The notes below the pieces were generated by a model, which searched no databases, was not told the origin of the DNA, and saw only the letters and a list, made by a program, of their open reading frames with translations. Below, piece after piece: positions 1 through 8,593 of a DNA stretch of 64,000 bases. Location of the stretch: positions 142,661 to 206,660 of the forward strand of contig NZ_JABBGK010000002.1 of NCBI RefSeq assembly GCF_012927355.1. The letters are read 5' to 3'. Position 1 is the stretch's first letter, and the number at the start of each line of letters is the position of its first letter. The position numbers and the translations under genes are program-made. Origin of the DNA: Rhizobium terricola. GTDB lineage: Bacteria; Pseudomonadota; Alphaproteobacteria; Rhizobiales; Rhizobiaceae.

Positions 1-682
1 CGATCTCGCCGTGGGTGGCAAAACCCAGCCGCTCGAGCGCGCTGCGGCAGGCCCAGTCGACGAAGGCGTCGTGATCGACTTCGGCGGCAAAATGATCGGC
101 CGGGATTACCCGTTCGGCAAGGTCGTAGACCTTCTGGAAATTGTCGCGGGCCGAAATCGCCAGCTTGCCGGTGTGCCAGAGATATTCGAGCGCGGTCTTG
201 GACGGATGCCAGTTCCACCAGCCGCCGGACTTGTGGTCCTCGGCCTTGACCTCGCGGGCCATGATCGGCCCGCCGGCGCGGATCTTCTCATAGGTTTCCT
301 CGAAGGCCCGGTCGAAACCCTCGCCCTGCCATTTGCGCCAGTTGTCGAGGATCTTTTCCTCGCGCCGCCTGAAGCGGTGCTTCCAGTAGGGAAAGAAGGC
401 GGAGGGAATGACCGAGGCGTCATGGGTCCAGTGCTCGAACAGGCTGCGGTCCTTTTCGAGGAGCCGGCTCAGATGGTCCGGGCGATAGGTCTGGTTGCGC
501 GAAAAGAGGATCTGGTGATGGGCGCGCTCGACGGTCGCGATGCTGTCGACCTGGACGAAGCCGAGGTCGTGGATCATCTGGTAAAGCCCGTCTTTGCCGA
601 GCGCGACATTGGGCGGACGCGACAGGCCCTGCCGTTCGAGAAAGATTTTTCGCGCCTGCGCGTTGTCCAGATGAATCGCCAT
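1..682 (-). CDS. YcaQ-family winged-helix protein (3' end outside window)
   Basis: The reverse strand is open from an ATG at 682 to the window edge, giving 227 codons without a stop. The product begins MAIHLDNAQARKIFLERQGL and contains GLYQMIHDLGFVQVDSI, then HWTHDASVIPSAFFPYWKHR and GGWWNWHPSKTALEYLWHTG. This pattern belongs to the winged-helix DNA-binding family that includes E. coli YcaQ, a glycosylase that unhooks interstrand crosslinks. Family members have about 400 residues, so roughly the N-terminal half is visible. The glycosylase assignment is by family only, since the C-terminal part cannot be seen. It is transcribed away from the biotin genes. Confidence 0.8.
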   Translation of the reverse strand, partial: MAIHLDNAQARKIFLERQGLSRPPNVALGKDGLYQMIHDLGFVQVDSIATVERAHHQILFSRNQTYRPDHLSRLLEKDRSLFEHWTHDASVIPSAFFPYWKHRFRRREEKILDNWRKWQGEGFDRAFEETYEKIRAGGPIMAREVKAEDHKSGGWWNWHPSKTALEYLWHTGKLAISARDNFQKVYDLAERVIPADHFAAEVDHDAFVDWACRSALERLGFATHGEI

Positions 683-807
683 GGGAGCGAGGCTAACGGA
701 TGTTCATGATATGTTCAATGGGAGGACAATGCTGATGGCACTTCATCTCGATATTGCCCCTCACGCCGCCCCCTTCCCCTCAACCTGGAAATTGCCCCTC
801 ACCCCAG

Positions 808-833
808 CCCTCTCCCCGCGCGCGGGGAGAGGG
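808..833. repeat. 26-bp perfect palindrome
   Basis: The two 13-base arms CCCTCTCCCCGCG and CGCGGGGAGAGGG abut without a loop. Palindromes of the CCCTCTCC...GGAGAGGG type are dispersed in intergenic regions of many proteobacteria and can fold into hairpins in RNA or DNA. Confidence 0.85.
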
Positions 834-948
834 AGTGGACACGACGGCGCCGCTCGTCTCCTTCTACCCGTCCCGACGAAAAGGTCCCGCCCTTCGACTG
901 GCTCAGGAGGGGGATGAGGGGCATCGCACGGGCTCTCCGCCCGGTCGG

Positions 949-1004
949 CCCATTCCATCTGACCATTCCCCCTGGCCATTCCCCCTGGCCCATTCCCCTT
1001 GGCC
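949..1004 (+). repeat. Degenerate tandem repeat, 13-14 bp unit
   Basis: About four imperfect copies of a CCATTCCCCCTGG-like unit lie head to tail just upstream of bioM. The two central copies are identical and the outer ones differ by one or a few bases. Confidence 0.75.
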
Positions 1005-1049
1005 CTCCTCCGGTCTATAGAGGGCCCAGACCAAGGACGGGGACAGGCA

Positions 1050-1730
1050 TTGCGGATCACATTCGACCGGGCAGAGGTGCGCTATGGCGACAAGGTCGCG
1101 CTCGAGCCGCTGTCGCTGACGCTCGCCGAACGGCGGATCGGGGTGATCGGGCTCAACGGTTCCGGCAAGACGACCTTCGCCCGGCTGATCAACGGCCTCG
1201 TCAAGCCGTCGGGCGGGACGGTCGCGCTCGACGGGCTCGACACCGTGAAGGACGAGAAGGCGGTGCTCACCAGGGCCGGCTTCATCTTCCAGAACCCGGC
1301 GAACCAGATCATCCTGCCGATCATCCGCGACGACATCGCCTTCGGGCCGAAAAGCAGGGGCCTTAAAGGTGCTGCCCTCACCGAGGCCGTCGATCGCGTG
1401 CTCGCCCGCTTCGGGATTGCCCATCTCGCCGACCGGCGGCCGCACGAGCTTTCCGGCGGTGAACTGCAGCTTGTGGCGCTGGCCGCCGTCGTCGTCACAG
1501 CGCCGGACCTCGTCATCTTCGACGAGCCGACCAACCAGCTGGACCTGAAGAACCGCGCGATGGTGAAGGCGGCGATCGACGGGCTCGACCAGCAGGCGAT
1601 CGTCATCAGCCACGACCTCGACCTCGTCGCCGGCTTCGAACGGGCGCTGGTCTTCCATGACGGGCGCATCGCCTTCGACGGCAGCGCGCCGGAGGCAATC
1701 ACCCGCTACCGGGAGATCGCGCTGCCGTGA
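1050..1730 (+). CDS. bioM: Biotin ECF transporter ATPase BioM
   Basis: This is an ABC ATPase of 226 residues that powers energy-coupling-factor vitamin uptake. From the TTG at 1050, Walker A is GLNGSGKT (34-41), the Q-loop glutamine is Q81, the signature LSGGE is at 134-138 and Walker B LVIFDE at 154-159. I chose the TTG because GGACGGGGACAGG precedes it and the homologous region starts there (MRITFDRAEVRYG). An ATG further upstream at 999 would add 17 residues encoded by the repeat-rich spacer. The stop overlaps the bioN start, and bioN and bioY follow, so the substrate is almost certainly biotin. Confidence 0.9.
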   Translation: MRITFDRAEVRYGDKVALEPLSLTLAERRIGVIGLNGSGKTTFARLINGLVKPSGGTVALDGLDTVKDEKAVLTRAGFIFQNPANQIILPIIRDDIAFGPKSRGLKGAALTEAVDRVLARFGIAHLADRRPHELSGGELQLVALAAVVVTAPDLVIFDEPTNQLDLKNRAMVKAAIDGLDQQAIVISHDLDLVAGFERALVFHDGRIAFDGSAPEAITRYREIALP

Positions 1731-2329
1731 GAAGCCTTCATGTCAGCGGCGACAGCCTGATGCACCGGACAAGGCCGGCGGTGAAGATCGCGGGCCTCGG
1801 CGTCTTCGCCGTGCTGATCTTCCTGACCCGCGAGCCGTTGATCCTTCTCGCCGCCCTCGCCGCATCCGGCGCGCTCTATTTCGGCCTCGGCCAGCCGATC
1901 CGGGCGGCCCTTTCGCCGCTCCGGCCGGTGATCCTCACCATCGCGATCGTCGGACTGTTTCACCTAGTGCTGACCAGCGCCGAGGAGGCAATGGTGACCA
2001 CGCTGCGGCTCTCGGCGCTGATGATGGCGGGGGCCGCCGTCACCGCGACGACAACCGTCTCCGCCTTCATCGAGACGATCACCCGATGGACGACGCCACT
2101 TGAGCGGGCGGGGCTTGCGAAGGCTTCCGACATCGGCCTTGCGGTCGGTCTCGTGGTCCGCTTCGTGCCGGAGATCCTGACGCGATACGAGGCGATCCGC
2201 GAGGCGCACCGGGCGCGCGGCCTTCGCCCGAAGATTGCGACGATCCTCGGACCGCTGGTCATCGCCACCCTCAGGGATGCGGATAATATCGCCCAAGCCA
2301 TTGACGCCCGGGGCATTCGCGGGCAGTGA
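1727..2329 (+). CDS. bioN: Biotin ECF transporter transmembrane subunit BioN
   Basis: This 200-residue membrane protein of the CbiQ/BioN family couples the ATPase BioM to the biotin-binding subunit BioY. The GTG start overlaps the bioM stop (GTGA), which indicates translational coupling. The middle is strongly hydrophobic (several helices between about residues 20 and 120). The C-terminal region carries the coupling-helix signature ending in ARG motifs, EAHRARGLRP near 165 and AIDARGIRG at the end. The short length matches bioN genes of alphaproteobacteria. Confidence 0.9.
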   Translation: MRSLHVSGDSLMHRTRPAVKIAGLGVFAVLIFLTREPLILLAALAASGALYFGLGQPIRAALSPLRPVILTIAIVGLFHLVLTSAEEAMVTTLRLSALMMAGAAVTATTTVSAFIETITRWTTPLERAGLAKASDIGLAVGLVVRFVPEILTRYEAIREAHRARGLRPKIATILGPLVIATLRDADNIAQAIDARGIRGQ

Positions 2330-2409
2330 GCTTGCCATTGGGGGCATTTTTGACTTTGCGCATATAGGTGGTGACAGGACCGCCATGCGCCGTGCCGGAG
2401 GGAGACCAC

Positions 2410-2973
2410 ATGCAGACCCGTGACCTCGTACTCATCTCGCTGTTCGCCGCGATCATCGTGGCGCTCGGCTTCATTCCGCCGATCACGCTCGGCTTCATTC
2501 CGGTGCCGATCACGGCGCAGTCGCTCGGCGTGATGCTGGCCGGCGTCATACTCGGCGCCAAGCGCGGCGCGCTCGCCGCCGTGCTCGTCATCCTGCTGGT
2601 CGCCATCGGCCTTCCGGTGCTTTCCGGCGGGCGTGGCGGCCTTGCCGTCTTTGCCGGCCCGACCGTCGGCTTCCTGATCGGCTGGGTGCCGGCCGCCTAC
2701 GCCGCCGGCGCGATCGCGGAGAAATTCGCCCGGCCGGGGCTTTCCGCCATCACCCAGACGCTCGGCTTCTTCGCGGCCGCCGCGATCGGTGGCGTCGTGG
2801 TGCTCTATGTCTTCGGCATCGGCTATCTCGCCTTCGGCGCCGGCTTGGGTCTCGAAAAGGCATTTCTCGGCTCGATGGCCTTCATCCCGGGTGACCTTCT
2901 GAAGGCCGCCGTCGCCGCCCTTGCCGGCCGTGCCGTGATGGTCGGCTATCCGCTCCTGCCCCAGCGCGCCTGA
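2410..2973 (+). CDS. bioY: Biotin-binding membrane subunit BioY
   Basis: BioY (187 residues) is the substrate-binding S component of the biotin ECF transporter. It has six hydrophobic segments, the typical N-terminal pattern GFIPPITLGFIPVPITAQSL, and GGRGGLAVFAGPTVGFLIGW in the middle. The ATG at 2410 is preceded by GGAGGGAGACC, so I prefer it to the in-frame start 14 codons upstream. It lies 80 bases after bioN and probably belongs to the same operon. I found no clear BioR-type operator upstream of either bioM or bioY. Confidence 0.93.
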   Translation: MQTRDLVLISLFAAIIVALGFIPPITLGFIPVPITAQSLGVMLAGVILGAKRGALAAVLVILLVAIGLPVLSGGRGGLAVFAGPTVGFLIGWVPAAYAAGAIAEKFARPGLSAITQTLGFFAAAAIGGVVVLYVFGIGYLAFGAGLGLEKAFLGSMAFIPGDLLKAAVAALAGRAVMVGYPLLPQRA

Positions 2974-3003
2974 GGCCGTAGCAACCCGGCACGACCGGAC
3001 ATA

Positions 3004-3447
3004 TCAGGACTTGCGCCGCCGCAGCAGCCAGCCTGTTGCGGCGGCCAGACAAAGGGCCAGAAGCAGGGGCGCCTGGGACACCGCCAGCGCGACGACGAAG
3101 GTGTCGTAGGATTGTCCGGCCAGCAGCCATTGCAGGAAGAGCCCGCAGAGCCAGCCGACGACCGCGGCGGCTCCCACCCGCGCGGCGAGCCAGGCGGAAC
3201 CCCGAGGCGCCCGGACAGCGGCATCCTTGCGTCCAGACCTCAGCCAGTACCACACGGCCGCGATCAGCGCGCAGACAAGCCCGGCGACCGGGCTGATGAA
3301 GAAGGCGAGCCCCATGGCGGCCGCGCCCTCGCGCTGGGACACGTCGAAGACTTCGAAGGCGACCAGGCCGATCCCCAGCGCGCAGAGATAGCCCCCGACC
3401 AGCGCCGCGAGCGCGACCAGAAGCGTTTTCACCACCCTCATGCCCAT
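3004..3447 (-). CDS. Small four-helix membrane protein, unknown function
   Basis: From the ATG at 3447 (GGAGGGCAAG six bases upstream) this encodes 147 residues; the ATG at 3441 is also possible. Four hydrophobic stretches are visible, beginning VVKTLLVALAALVGGYL, then GLAFFISPVAGLVCALIAAV, AARVGAAAVVGWLCGLFLQW and VVALAVSQAPLLLALCLAAA. The C-terminus is basic (LLRRRKS). I do not recognise a named family. It converges on bioY and is divergent from pqqA, with no evident functional link to either. Confidence 0.7.
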   Translation of the reverse strand: MGMRVVKTLLVALAALVGGYLCALGIGLVAFEVFDVSQREGAAAMGLAFFISPVAGLVCALIAAVWYWLRSGRKDAAVRAPRGSAWLAARVGAAAVVGWLCGLFLQWLLAGQSYDTFVVALAVSQAPLLLALCLAAATGWLLRRRKS

Positions 3448-3757
3448 CTTGCCCTCCAGCCTTCCGACCGCCCCACCCCTTTGCGCCGACGGACAGGCTC
3501 CGTACCTGCCATGGGACGCAACCCGCATCATAGCCTCACGCGCCTATCCTGCGAACAGGCTTCGAGGCCAAGGCCCTGGGATCAGGCGGCATGCCGAAAA
3601 CCGATACATTTCGCTGTATTGCCCGGCCCGATTGCGCGCCCCTAAGATCGACGGGCTTGGAGGAGTGTCCGGCCGTGACCCTTCCGCCTCAACGGAACGC
3701 GGCGCCTGCCCGTGGCAGCGGACATCAGGCAACCCATCAACTTCGGGAGGAAGTGCC
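3448..3757. promoter_or_regulatory. Divergent promoter region upstream of pqqA
   Basis: This 310-base gap separates the membrane-protein gene from pqqA and must hold the pqq promoter. The one structured element I see is an ATACA-TTTCGC-TGTAT inverted repeat at 3604-3619, which could be an operator. A Shine-Dalgarno GGGAGG lies at 3745-3750 before pqqA. I could not place -35 and -10 boxes with confidence. Confidence 0.4.
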
Positions 3758-3853
3758 ATGAAATGGACTGCGCCTAAATTCATCGAAGTGAGCTGCGGCA
3801 TGGAGATCAACCGTTACGCACCGGCGGACGGCGACGAGCCTGTGCTGTTCTGA
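3758..3853 (+). CDS. pqqA: PQQ precursor peptide PqqA
   Basis: This 31-residue peptide (begins MKWTAPKFIEVSCGMEINRY) is the ribosomally made precursor from which the redox cofactor pyrroloquinoline quinone is cut. The essential glutamate and tyrosine are present in E-I-N-R-Y (E16 and Y20), the pair that PqqE crosslinks. The start has GGGAGGAAGTGCC upstream. pqqB begins 25 bases after its stop. Confidence 0.97.
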   Translation: MKWTAPKFIEVSCGMEINRYAPADGDEPVLF

Positions 3854-3878
3854 GTAAGCCTCGGCAGGGCACGAGGCG

Positions 3879-4793
3879 ATGACGACCGCGCGTTTCCTCG
3901 TGCTCGGCGCCGCGGCGGGCGGCGGCCTGCCCCAGTGGAACTGCGGCTGTGCCAACTGTCGCGCGGCGCGCGATCCGTCCTCCGGCGTCAGGCCGCAGAC
4001 GCAATCTTCGTTGGCGGTGAGCCCGGACGGGGAGAACTGGGTCGTGCTCAATGCTTCGCCCGACATCCGCGCCCAGATCGAGCGCTCCGCCTGCCTGCAT
4101 CCCAGGGCCTTGCGCGACAGCCCGATTAAAGGCGTCGTGGTGACCAATGGCGATATCGACCACATCACCGGCCTTCTGACGCTCCGGGAAAGCCAGAGGT
4201 TTTCGCTCTTCGCGACCGAGGCACTGATGGACACCATCGGGCTAAACCCGGTCTTCCAGGTGCTCGACCCGGCTTACGTGCAACGGGAGACGGTTGCACT
4301 CGATATCGCCTTTTCGCCGTTGCCAGGGCTCGAGATCCGGCTCTTTGCCGTGCCGGGCAAGGTGCCGCTCTATCTGGAGGGCACAGGCACGAAGCTTGGC
4401 CAGGAGACGGACGAGACCGTCGGTGTCGAGTTCAGGATCGACGGGCGGCGGGCTTACTACATTCCGGCCAGCGGCTCGCTGCCGGAAACGCTGGCCGCGA
4501 GAATCGAGGGCGCCGATCTCCTGTTCTTCGACGGCACGGTGTTCGAGGACGACGAGATGGTGCGCGCCGGGGTCGGCCACAAGACCGGACGACGCATGGG
4601 CCACATGCCGATCGCCGGCGCGGAGGGTAGCCTCGCGGCACTTTCAGGCCTGTCGATCGGCCGCAAGATCTATGTCCACATCAACAATACCAACCCGATC
4701 TGGCAGGCCGGGCTGGAGCGCGATCAGGTCGAGGCGCAGGGGTTCGAAGTCGGCCATGACGGAATGGAGGTCAACCTTGCAGCCTTTGCCTGA
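3879..4793 (+). CDS. pqqB: PQQ biosynthesis protein PqqB
   Basis: PqqB (304 residues, the usual length) is a metallo-beta-lactamase-fold protein thought to hydroxylate the PQQ intermediate. It starts MTTARFLVLGAAAGGGLPQW, followed by NCGCANCRAAR, the cysteine motif of the family. NGDIDHITGLLTLRE near residue 90 is the degenerate metal-binding motif, and HKTGRRMGHMPI lies near 235. It is the second gene of pqqABCDE, and its last codons contain the ribosome site of pqqC. Confidence 0.97.
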   Translation: MTTARFLVLGAAAGGGLPQWNCGCANCRAARDPSSGVRPQTQSSLAVSPDGENWVVLNASPDIRAQIERSACLHPRALRDSPIKGVVVTNGDIDHITGLLTLRESQRFSLFATEALMDTIGLNPVFQVLDPAYVQRETVALDIAFSPLPGLEIRLFAVPGKVPLYLEGTGTKLGQETDETVGVEFRIDGRRAYYIPASGSLPETLAARIEGADLLFFDGTVFEDDEMVRAGVGHKTGRRMGHMPIAGAEGSLAALSGLSIGRKIYVHINNTNPIWQAGLERDQVEAQGFEVGHDGMEVNLAAFA

Positions 4794-5556
4794 CAGAGAC
4801 ACCTTCGAGGCCCGCCTCAGGGCGATCGGCGCGTCGCGCTATCACGACAAACATCCGTTCCACCAGATGCTGCACGGCGGCGGCTGTTCGATGCTGCAGG
4901 TTCGGGCCTGGGTGATCAACCGCTACTACTACCAGAGCCGGATCCCGATGAAGGATGCCGCGTTCCTGTCGCGCTGCGAGGATCCGCAATTGCGGCGCAT
5001 CTGGCGCAGCCGGATCGAGGACCATGACGGCGGACTTTCCGAAGGCGGCGGCATTCGCCGCTGGCTGAAGCTCGCCGAGGCAGTCGGGCTCGATCCAGAT
5101 TTCGTCGCTTCGGCGCGCGGCGTGCTGCCCGGCACGCGTTTTGCGGTGGACGCCTATGTGCAGTTCGTGCGCGAAAAATCGCTGCTGGAGGCGGTTGCCT
5201 CCTCGCTGACGGAGCTTTTCGCCCCGGCCATCCACGAGAACCGCATTGCCGGACTGCTGAAACACTATGCCTTTGCCGACGATCGCGCGCTCTCCTACTT
5301 CCGCCAACGGCTGAACGAGGCGCCGCAGGACGTGCGCTTCGGTCTCGCCTATGTGCTCGACAAGGCCGACACGCTTGAGAAACAGGATGCGGCAGCGGCG
5401 GCGCTGACCTTCAAGACGGACGTGCTGTGGTCCCAGCTCGACACGCTGCACTCGGCCTATGTGGCGCCGGGGCGCGTTCCGCCCGGCGGTTGGGACGGGC
5501 GCGAGGGCGTGACCGGCGCGATTGACGAGAACCCCTTGCGGGGGGCAGCGGAATGA
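4777..5556 (+). CDS. pqqC: PQQ synthase PqqC
   Basis: PqqC carries out the final ring closure and eight-electron oxidation that yields PQQ. From a TTG at 4777 the protein has 259 residues, close to the family length. Typical stretches are YHDKHPFHQMLHGGG near the N-terminus, INRYYYQSRIPMKDA, and SRIEDHDG. I chose the TTG because GGAGG at 4766-4770 sits six bases upstream, inside the end of pqqB; an ATG slightly upstream would have this site inside its own coding sequence. The gene overlaps pqqB by 17 bases, and its stop overlaps the pqqD start. Confidence 0.93.
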   Translation: MQPLPDRDTFEARLRAIGASRYHDKHPFHQMLHGGGCSMLQVRAWVINRYYYQSRIPMKDAAFLSRCEDPQLRRIWRSRIEDHDGGLSEGGGIRRWLKLAEAVGLDPDFVASARGVLPGTRFAVDAYVQFVREKSLLEAVASSLTELFAPAIHENRIAGLLKHYAFADDRALSYFRQRLNEAPQDVRFGLAYVLDKADTLEKQDAAAAALTFKTDVLWSQLDTLHSAYVAPGRVPPGGWDGREGVTGAIDENPLRGAAE

Positions 5557-5906
5557 GCGGCGAAGGCATGGCCCGGACGAGCGCGCCAAAGACCGGCGAT
5601 ACGGCCGAGGCCGGCGGCAGTGGAGTTGTGGTCACCGGCGCGACGGTCGCACGCCTTGCGCGCGGGGTGAGGCTGCGCGAGGACCCCGTGCGCGGACAGA
5701 CGGTCCTGCTGGCGCCCGAGCGGGCGCTGGCGCTCGACGAGATCGCGGTTGAGATCGTCAAGGCACTGGACGGTGCCAGAGACCTCGGCACGATCGCCGG
5801 CGATTTCGCCCGCCGGTTCGAGGCCCCGCAGGATCAGGTGCTGGCCGACGTGATCGCCTTCATCCGGGAATTCTCCAACCGGCGGCTGCTGGAGATCGTA
5901 CGATGA
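5553..5906 (+). CDS. pqqD: PqqA-binding chaperone PqqD
   Basis: PqqD (117 residues) binds the PqqA peptide and presents it to PqqE. The conserved core ARLARGVRLREDPVRGQTVL followed by LLAPERALALDE is visible from about residue 33. Family members usually have about 90 residues. The extra 25 or so at the N-terminus are low complexity (SAPKTGDTAEAGGSG), so an internal start is possible, although the ATGA overlap with pqqC supports 5553. Its stop overlaps the pqqE start. Confidence 0.93.
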   Translation: MSGEGMARTSAPKTGDTAEAGGSGVVVTGATVARLARGVRLREDPVRGQTVLLAPERALALDEIAVEIVKALDGARDLGTIAGDFARRFEAPQDQVLADVIAFIREFSNRRLLEIVR

Positions 5907-7018
5907 ACGAGCACCCCTCGCCTGCCCGCTTCGCGGCGCATCGTCCGCCCCCGCCGATCGCCCTCCTCGCAGAGCTCACCCATCGCTGTCCGCTGGCCTG
6001 TCCCTATTGCTCCAATCCGCTCGAGTTGTCCCGCGCATCGGAAGAGCTTTCGACGGAGGAATGGATCGCGGTCTTCCGGCAGGCGGCAGACCTCGGCGTG
6101 CTGCACCTGCATCTTTCCGGCGGCGAACCGGCTTCGCGCCGCGACCTCGTGGCGCTGACGCGGGCGGCGGCTGGCTTCGGGCTCTACACCAATCTGATCA
6201 CCTCCGGCGTCGGGCTGACGGAAGCCCGGATCGGCGAGCTGGCTGAGGCGGGGCTCGACCATCTCCAGCTGTCGATCCAGGGGGTGACGCCGGAAAAGGC
6301 GGATCTGGTCGGCGGATATGCGGGCGGCTATGCCCGCAAGATCGCCGTTGCCGGCTGGACGCGGGCGGCCGGTATTCCGCTCACCGTCAATGCTGTCTGC
6401 CACAAGCAGAACATGGACGAGATCGAAGACATGGTGGCGCTCGCCATAGAACTCGGCGCGCGGCGGATCGAGATCGCCACCGTCCAGTTCCACGGCTGGG
6501 CCGAGCGCAACCGGGCGAGCCTGATGCCGACCCGGGCGCAGGTCGAGGCGGCCAATGCCTTCGTCGCCGAGGCACGGGCGCGGCTTGCCGGCACGCTGGT
6601 GATCGACTACGTGCCCGCCGACCACCATTCGCGTTATCCCAAGGCCTGCATGGGCGGATGGGGTCGCACCGGCCTCAACGTCAATCCGGAAGGCCGCGTG
6701 CTCCCCTGCCATGCAGCAGAGACCATTCCGGGTCTCTCTTTCGACACCGTGCGGGAGACGTCTCTCTCCGAGATCTGGCTGAACGGTGAGGCCTTCAACG
6801 CCTTTCGCGGCGACGACTGGATGGCGGAGCCCTGCCGCAGCTGCGAGCGCAAGCATGTCGACTTCGGCGGCTGCCGCTGCCAGGCTATGGCGCTGGCCGG
6901 AGACGCGACGGCCACCGACCCGGTCTGCATCCGCTCTCCGCTCCACGCCAGCCTTGCGGCCGCGGCCGAAGCGGACGGAGAGGCCGAACCCGGCCCCTTC
7001 GTCTATCGCGGGCGTTGA
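5903..7018 (+). CDS. pqqE: Radical SAM PqqA-crosslinking enzyme PqqE
   Basis: PqqE (371 residues) forms the carbon-carbon bond between Glu and Tyr of PqqA, the first step of PQQ synthesis. The radical-SAM cluster ligands C29, C33 and C36 lie in RCPLACPYCS. The C-terminal SPASM region holds further cysteines, for example CMGGWG, LPCHAAE, CRSCERKH and GGCRCQAM, as expected for auxiliary iron-sulfur clusters. It closes the pqqABCDE operon. No pqqF/G protease gene follows, so PqqA trimming must be encoded elsewhere. Confidence 0.96.
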   Translation: MNEHPSPARFAAHRPPPPIALLAELTHRCPLACPYCSNPLELSRASEELSTEEWIAVFRQAADLGVLHLHLSGGEPASRRDLVALTRAAAGFGLYTNLITSGVGLTEARIGELAEAGLDHLQLSIQGVTPEKADLVGGYAGGYARKIAVAGWTRAAGIPLTVNAVCHKQNMDEIEDMVALAIELGARRIEIATVQFHGWAERNRASLMPTRAQVEAANAFVAEARARLAGTLVIDYVPADHHSRYPKACMGGWGRTGLNVNPEGRVLPCHAAETIPGLSFDTVRETSLSEIWLNGEAFNAFRGDDWMAEPCRSCERKHVDFGGCRCQAMALAGDATATDPVCIRSPLHASLAAAAEADGEAEPGPFVYRGR

Positions 7019-7193
7019 TCGGCCTCGTCCGGTGCTCCCCGATCAAGCGCGGTGTCTCGCAACCTGCCAGCTGATGCGGCTGCTCGACCGGCATCCGGAA
7101 CTGATCGTCGAACTGCGTTGATTTTGGCGATCGTCAGTTTTCGCCCGCGGCACTTTTGGCTATGGTGCCGGCGAAACACTGGAGGAGACTGAC

Positions 7194-8495
7194 ATGACGG
7201 CCCTTTTCGCTCGCCTTGTCGCCATGATCGGCGCCGCGATGATCCTGATGCGGCGCTGGGGAAAGAGCCCGGAAAAGCCGGCGCTCGGCGGCGCGCCCAT
7301 CATTCCGGAGGCGAAGGCCCAGCGCATTCCGACGCTGAAGATGCCGACGGCCAAGGGCTGGGCCGGGGACCATGCCCCGACCGCAGCACCAGGCCTCAAG
7401 GTCAACGCCTTCGCGAGAGGCCTCAAGCATCCGCGCTGGATCCATGTGCTGCCGAACGGCGACGTGCTGACCGCAGAAGCACTCGGCGTCGACGGCGGAC
7501 GGATCAGGACGCCGTTTGACTATGCGATGTATTCGACGATGAAGCGGGCGGCAGCGATCGGCGACAGCCCGAACCGCATCACACTCCTGCGTGACGCGGA
7601 CGGCGACGGGGTCGCAGAGATCCGCCATACGTTCATGGAGGGCCTCAACCATCCGTTCGGCATGGCGATGCTGGATGGTACCTTCTATGTCGGCAATACC
7701 GACGGGGTCGTCGCCTTTCCCTATACCGACGGCGCGACGAAAATCGAGGCACAAGGCCGCAAGATCGCCGACTACAAGCCGGCCGGCCACTGGACCCGCA
7801 GCATCCTGCCGAGCCGCGACGGCAAGAAGCTCTATGTCGGCGTCGGCTCGCTCAGCAACATTGCCGAACACGGCTTCGAGGTCGAGGAAGGCCGCGCCTG
7901 CATCTATGAGATCAATCTCGAGACCGGCGAGAACCGGATCTTCGCCGGCGGCCTGCGCAACCCGGTCGGGCTCGCCTTCGAGCCGACCACCGGCGACCTG
8001 TTCACCGTCGTCAACGAACGCGACGGCCTCGGCGACGAAACGCCACCGGACTACCTGACCTCTGTCAAGGACGGTGGCTTCTACGGCTGGCCGTTCTGCT
8101 ACTGGGGCAAGACGGTCGACGACCGCGTGCCGCAGGACCCGGCCAAGGTCGCGAGCGCCATACGCCCGGATTATGCGCTGGGCGGCCACACGGCCTCGCT
8201 CGGCCTGTGCTGGCTGCCGGCCGGGACGCTGCCCGGCTTCCCGGACGGCATGGTGATCGGCCAGCACGGCTCGTGGAACCGCTCGAACCTCGCTGGCTAC
8301 AAGGTGATCTTCGTGCCCTTCGAGGATGGTCGCCCGTCGGGTCCGCCGCGCGACATTCTGACCGACTTCCTAGCGCCGGACGAGAAGCATTCCTACGGTC
8401 GCCCGGTCGGCGTCACGATCGGGCCGGACGGTTCGCTGCTCGTGGCGGATGATGTCGGCGACGTCATCTGGCGCGTGACAGGGGCGACGGCCTGA
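7194..8495 (+). CDS. Sorbosone-dehydrogenase-like beta-propeller oxidoreductase
   Basis: The 433-residue product has one hydrophobic N-terminal segment (LVAMIGAAMILM, about 6-20), which suggests an inner-membrane anchor with the rest in the periplasm. The body has propeller repeats of the glucose/sorbosone dehydrogenase family, such as LKHPRWIHVLPNGDVLTAEA, FAGGLRNPVGLAFEPTTGDL, GQHGSWNRSNLAGYKV and RPVGVTIGPDGSLLVADD. Enzymes of this fold often use PQQ to oxidise sugars or aldoses. Its position 175 bases after pqqE supports PQQ dependence, though I cannot infer the substrate. GGAGGAG precedes the ATG. Confidence 0.85.
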   Translation: MTALFARLVAMIGAAMILMRRWGKSPEKPALGGAPIIPEAKAQRIPTLKMPTAKGWAGDHAPTAAPGLKVNAFARGLKHPRWIHVLPNGDVLTAEALGVDGGRIRTPFDYAMYSTMKRAAAIGDSPNRITLLRDADGDGVAEIRHTFMEGLNHPFGMAMLDGTFYVGNTDGVVAFPYTDGATKIEAQGRKIADYKPAGHWTRSILPSRDGKKLYVGVGSLSNIAEHGFEVEEGRACIYEINLETGENRIFAGGLRNPVGLAFEPTTGDLFTVVNERDGLGDETPPDYLTSVKDGGFYGWPFCYWGKTVDDRVPQDPAKVASAIRPDYALGGHTASLGLCWLPAGTLPGFPDGMVIGQHGSWNRSNLAGYKVIFVPFEDGRPSGPPRDILTDFLAPDEKHSYGRPVGVTIGPDGSLLVADDVGDVIWRVTGATA

Positions 8496-8593
8496 TCGGA
8501 TACTTTCAAGAGAGGGGGTGACCGGCGACGGACACCCTCCACCCTGTTGAACTTGCCGGGCGCATCCCGGACCACGACCGCCGATCGCTCGTT

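Larger units (their letters stand above)
683..1049. other. Repeat-rich intergenic spacer
   Basis: This 367-base stretch between the divergent YcaQ-like gene and bioM has no convincing gene. It holds a perfect 26-bp palindrome (808-833), a segment near 892-915 resembling a widespread short proteobacterial repeat (CCCTTCGACTGGCTCAGGAG), and a degenerate tandem repeat (949-1004). An 8-bp TCTATAGA palindrome at 1013-1020 lies just before bioM. It could be part of a promoter, but it does not fit the BioR operator as I remember it. Confidence 0.6.

Noticed and set aside
1013..1020. TCTATAGA palindrome before bioM as a BioR operator
   Set aside because: The known BioR site, as I remember it, resembles TTATMTATAA, and this palindrome fits poorly. 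It could simply be part of a promoter.
7019..7193. Short frame after pqqE ending in RLLDRHPELIVELR, which could be a gene remnant
   Set aside because: Only about 35 codons without a start context or family match. It may be the worn end of a lost gene, but I cannot support it.
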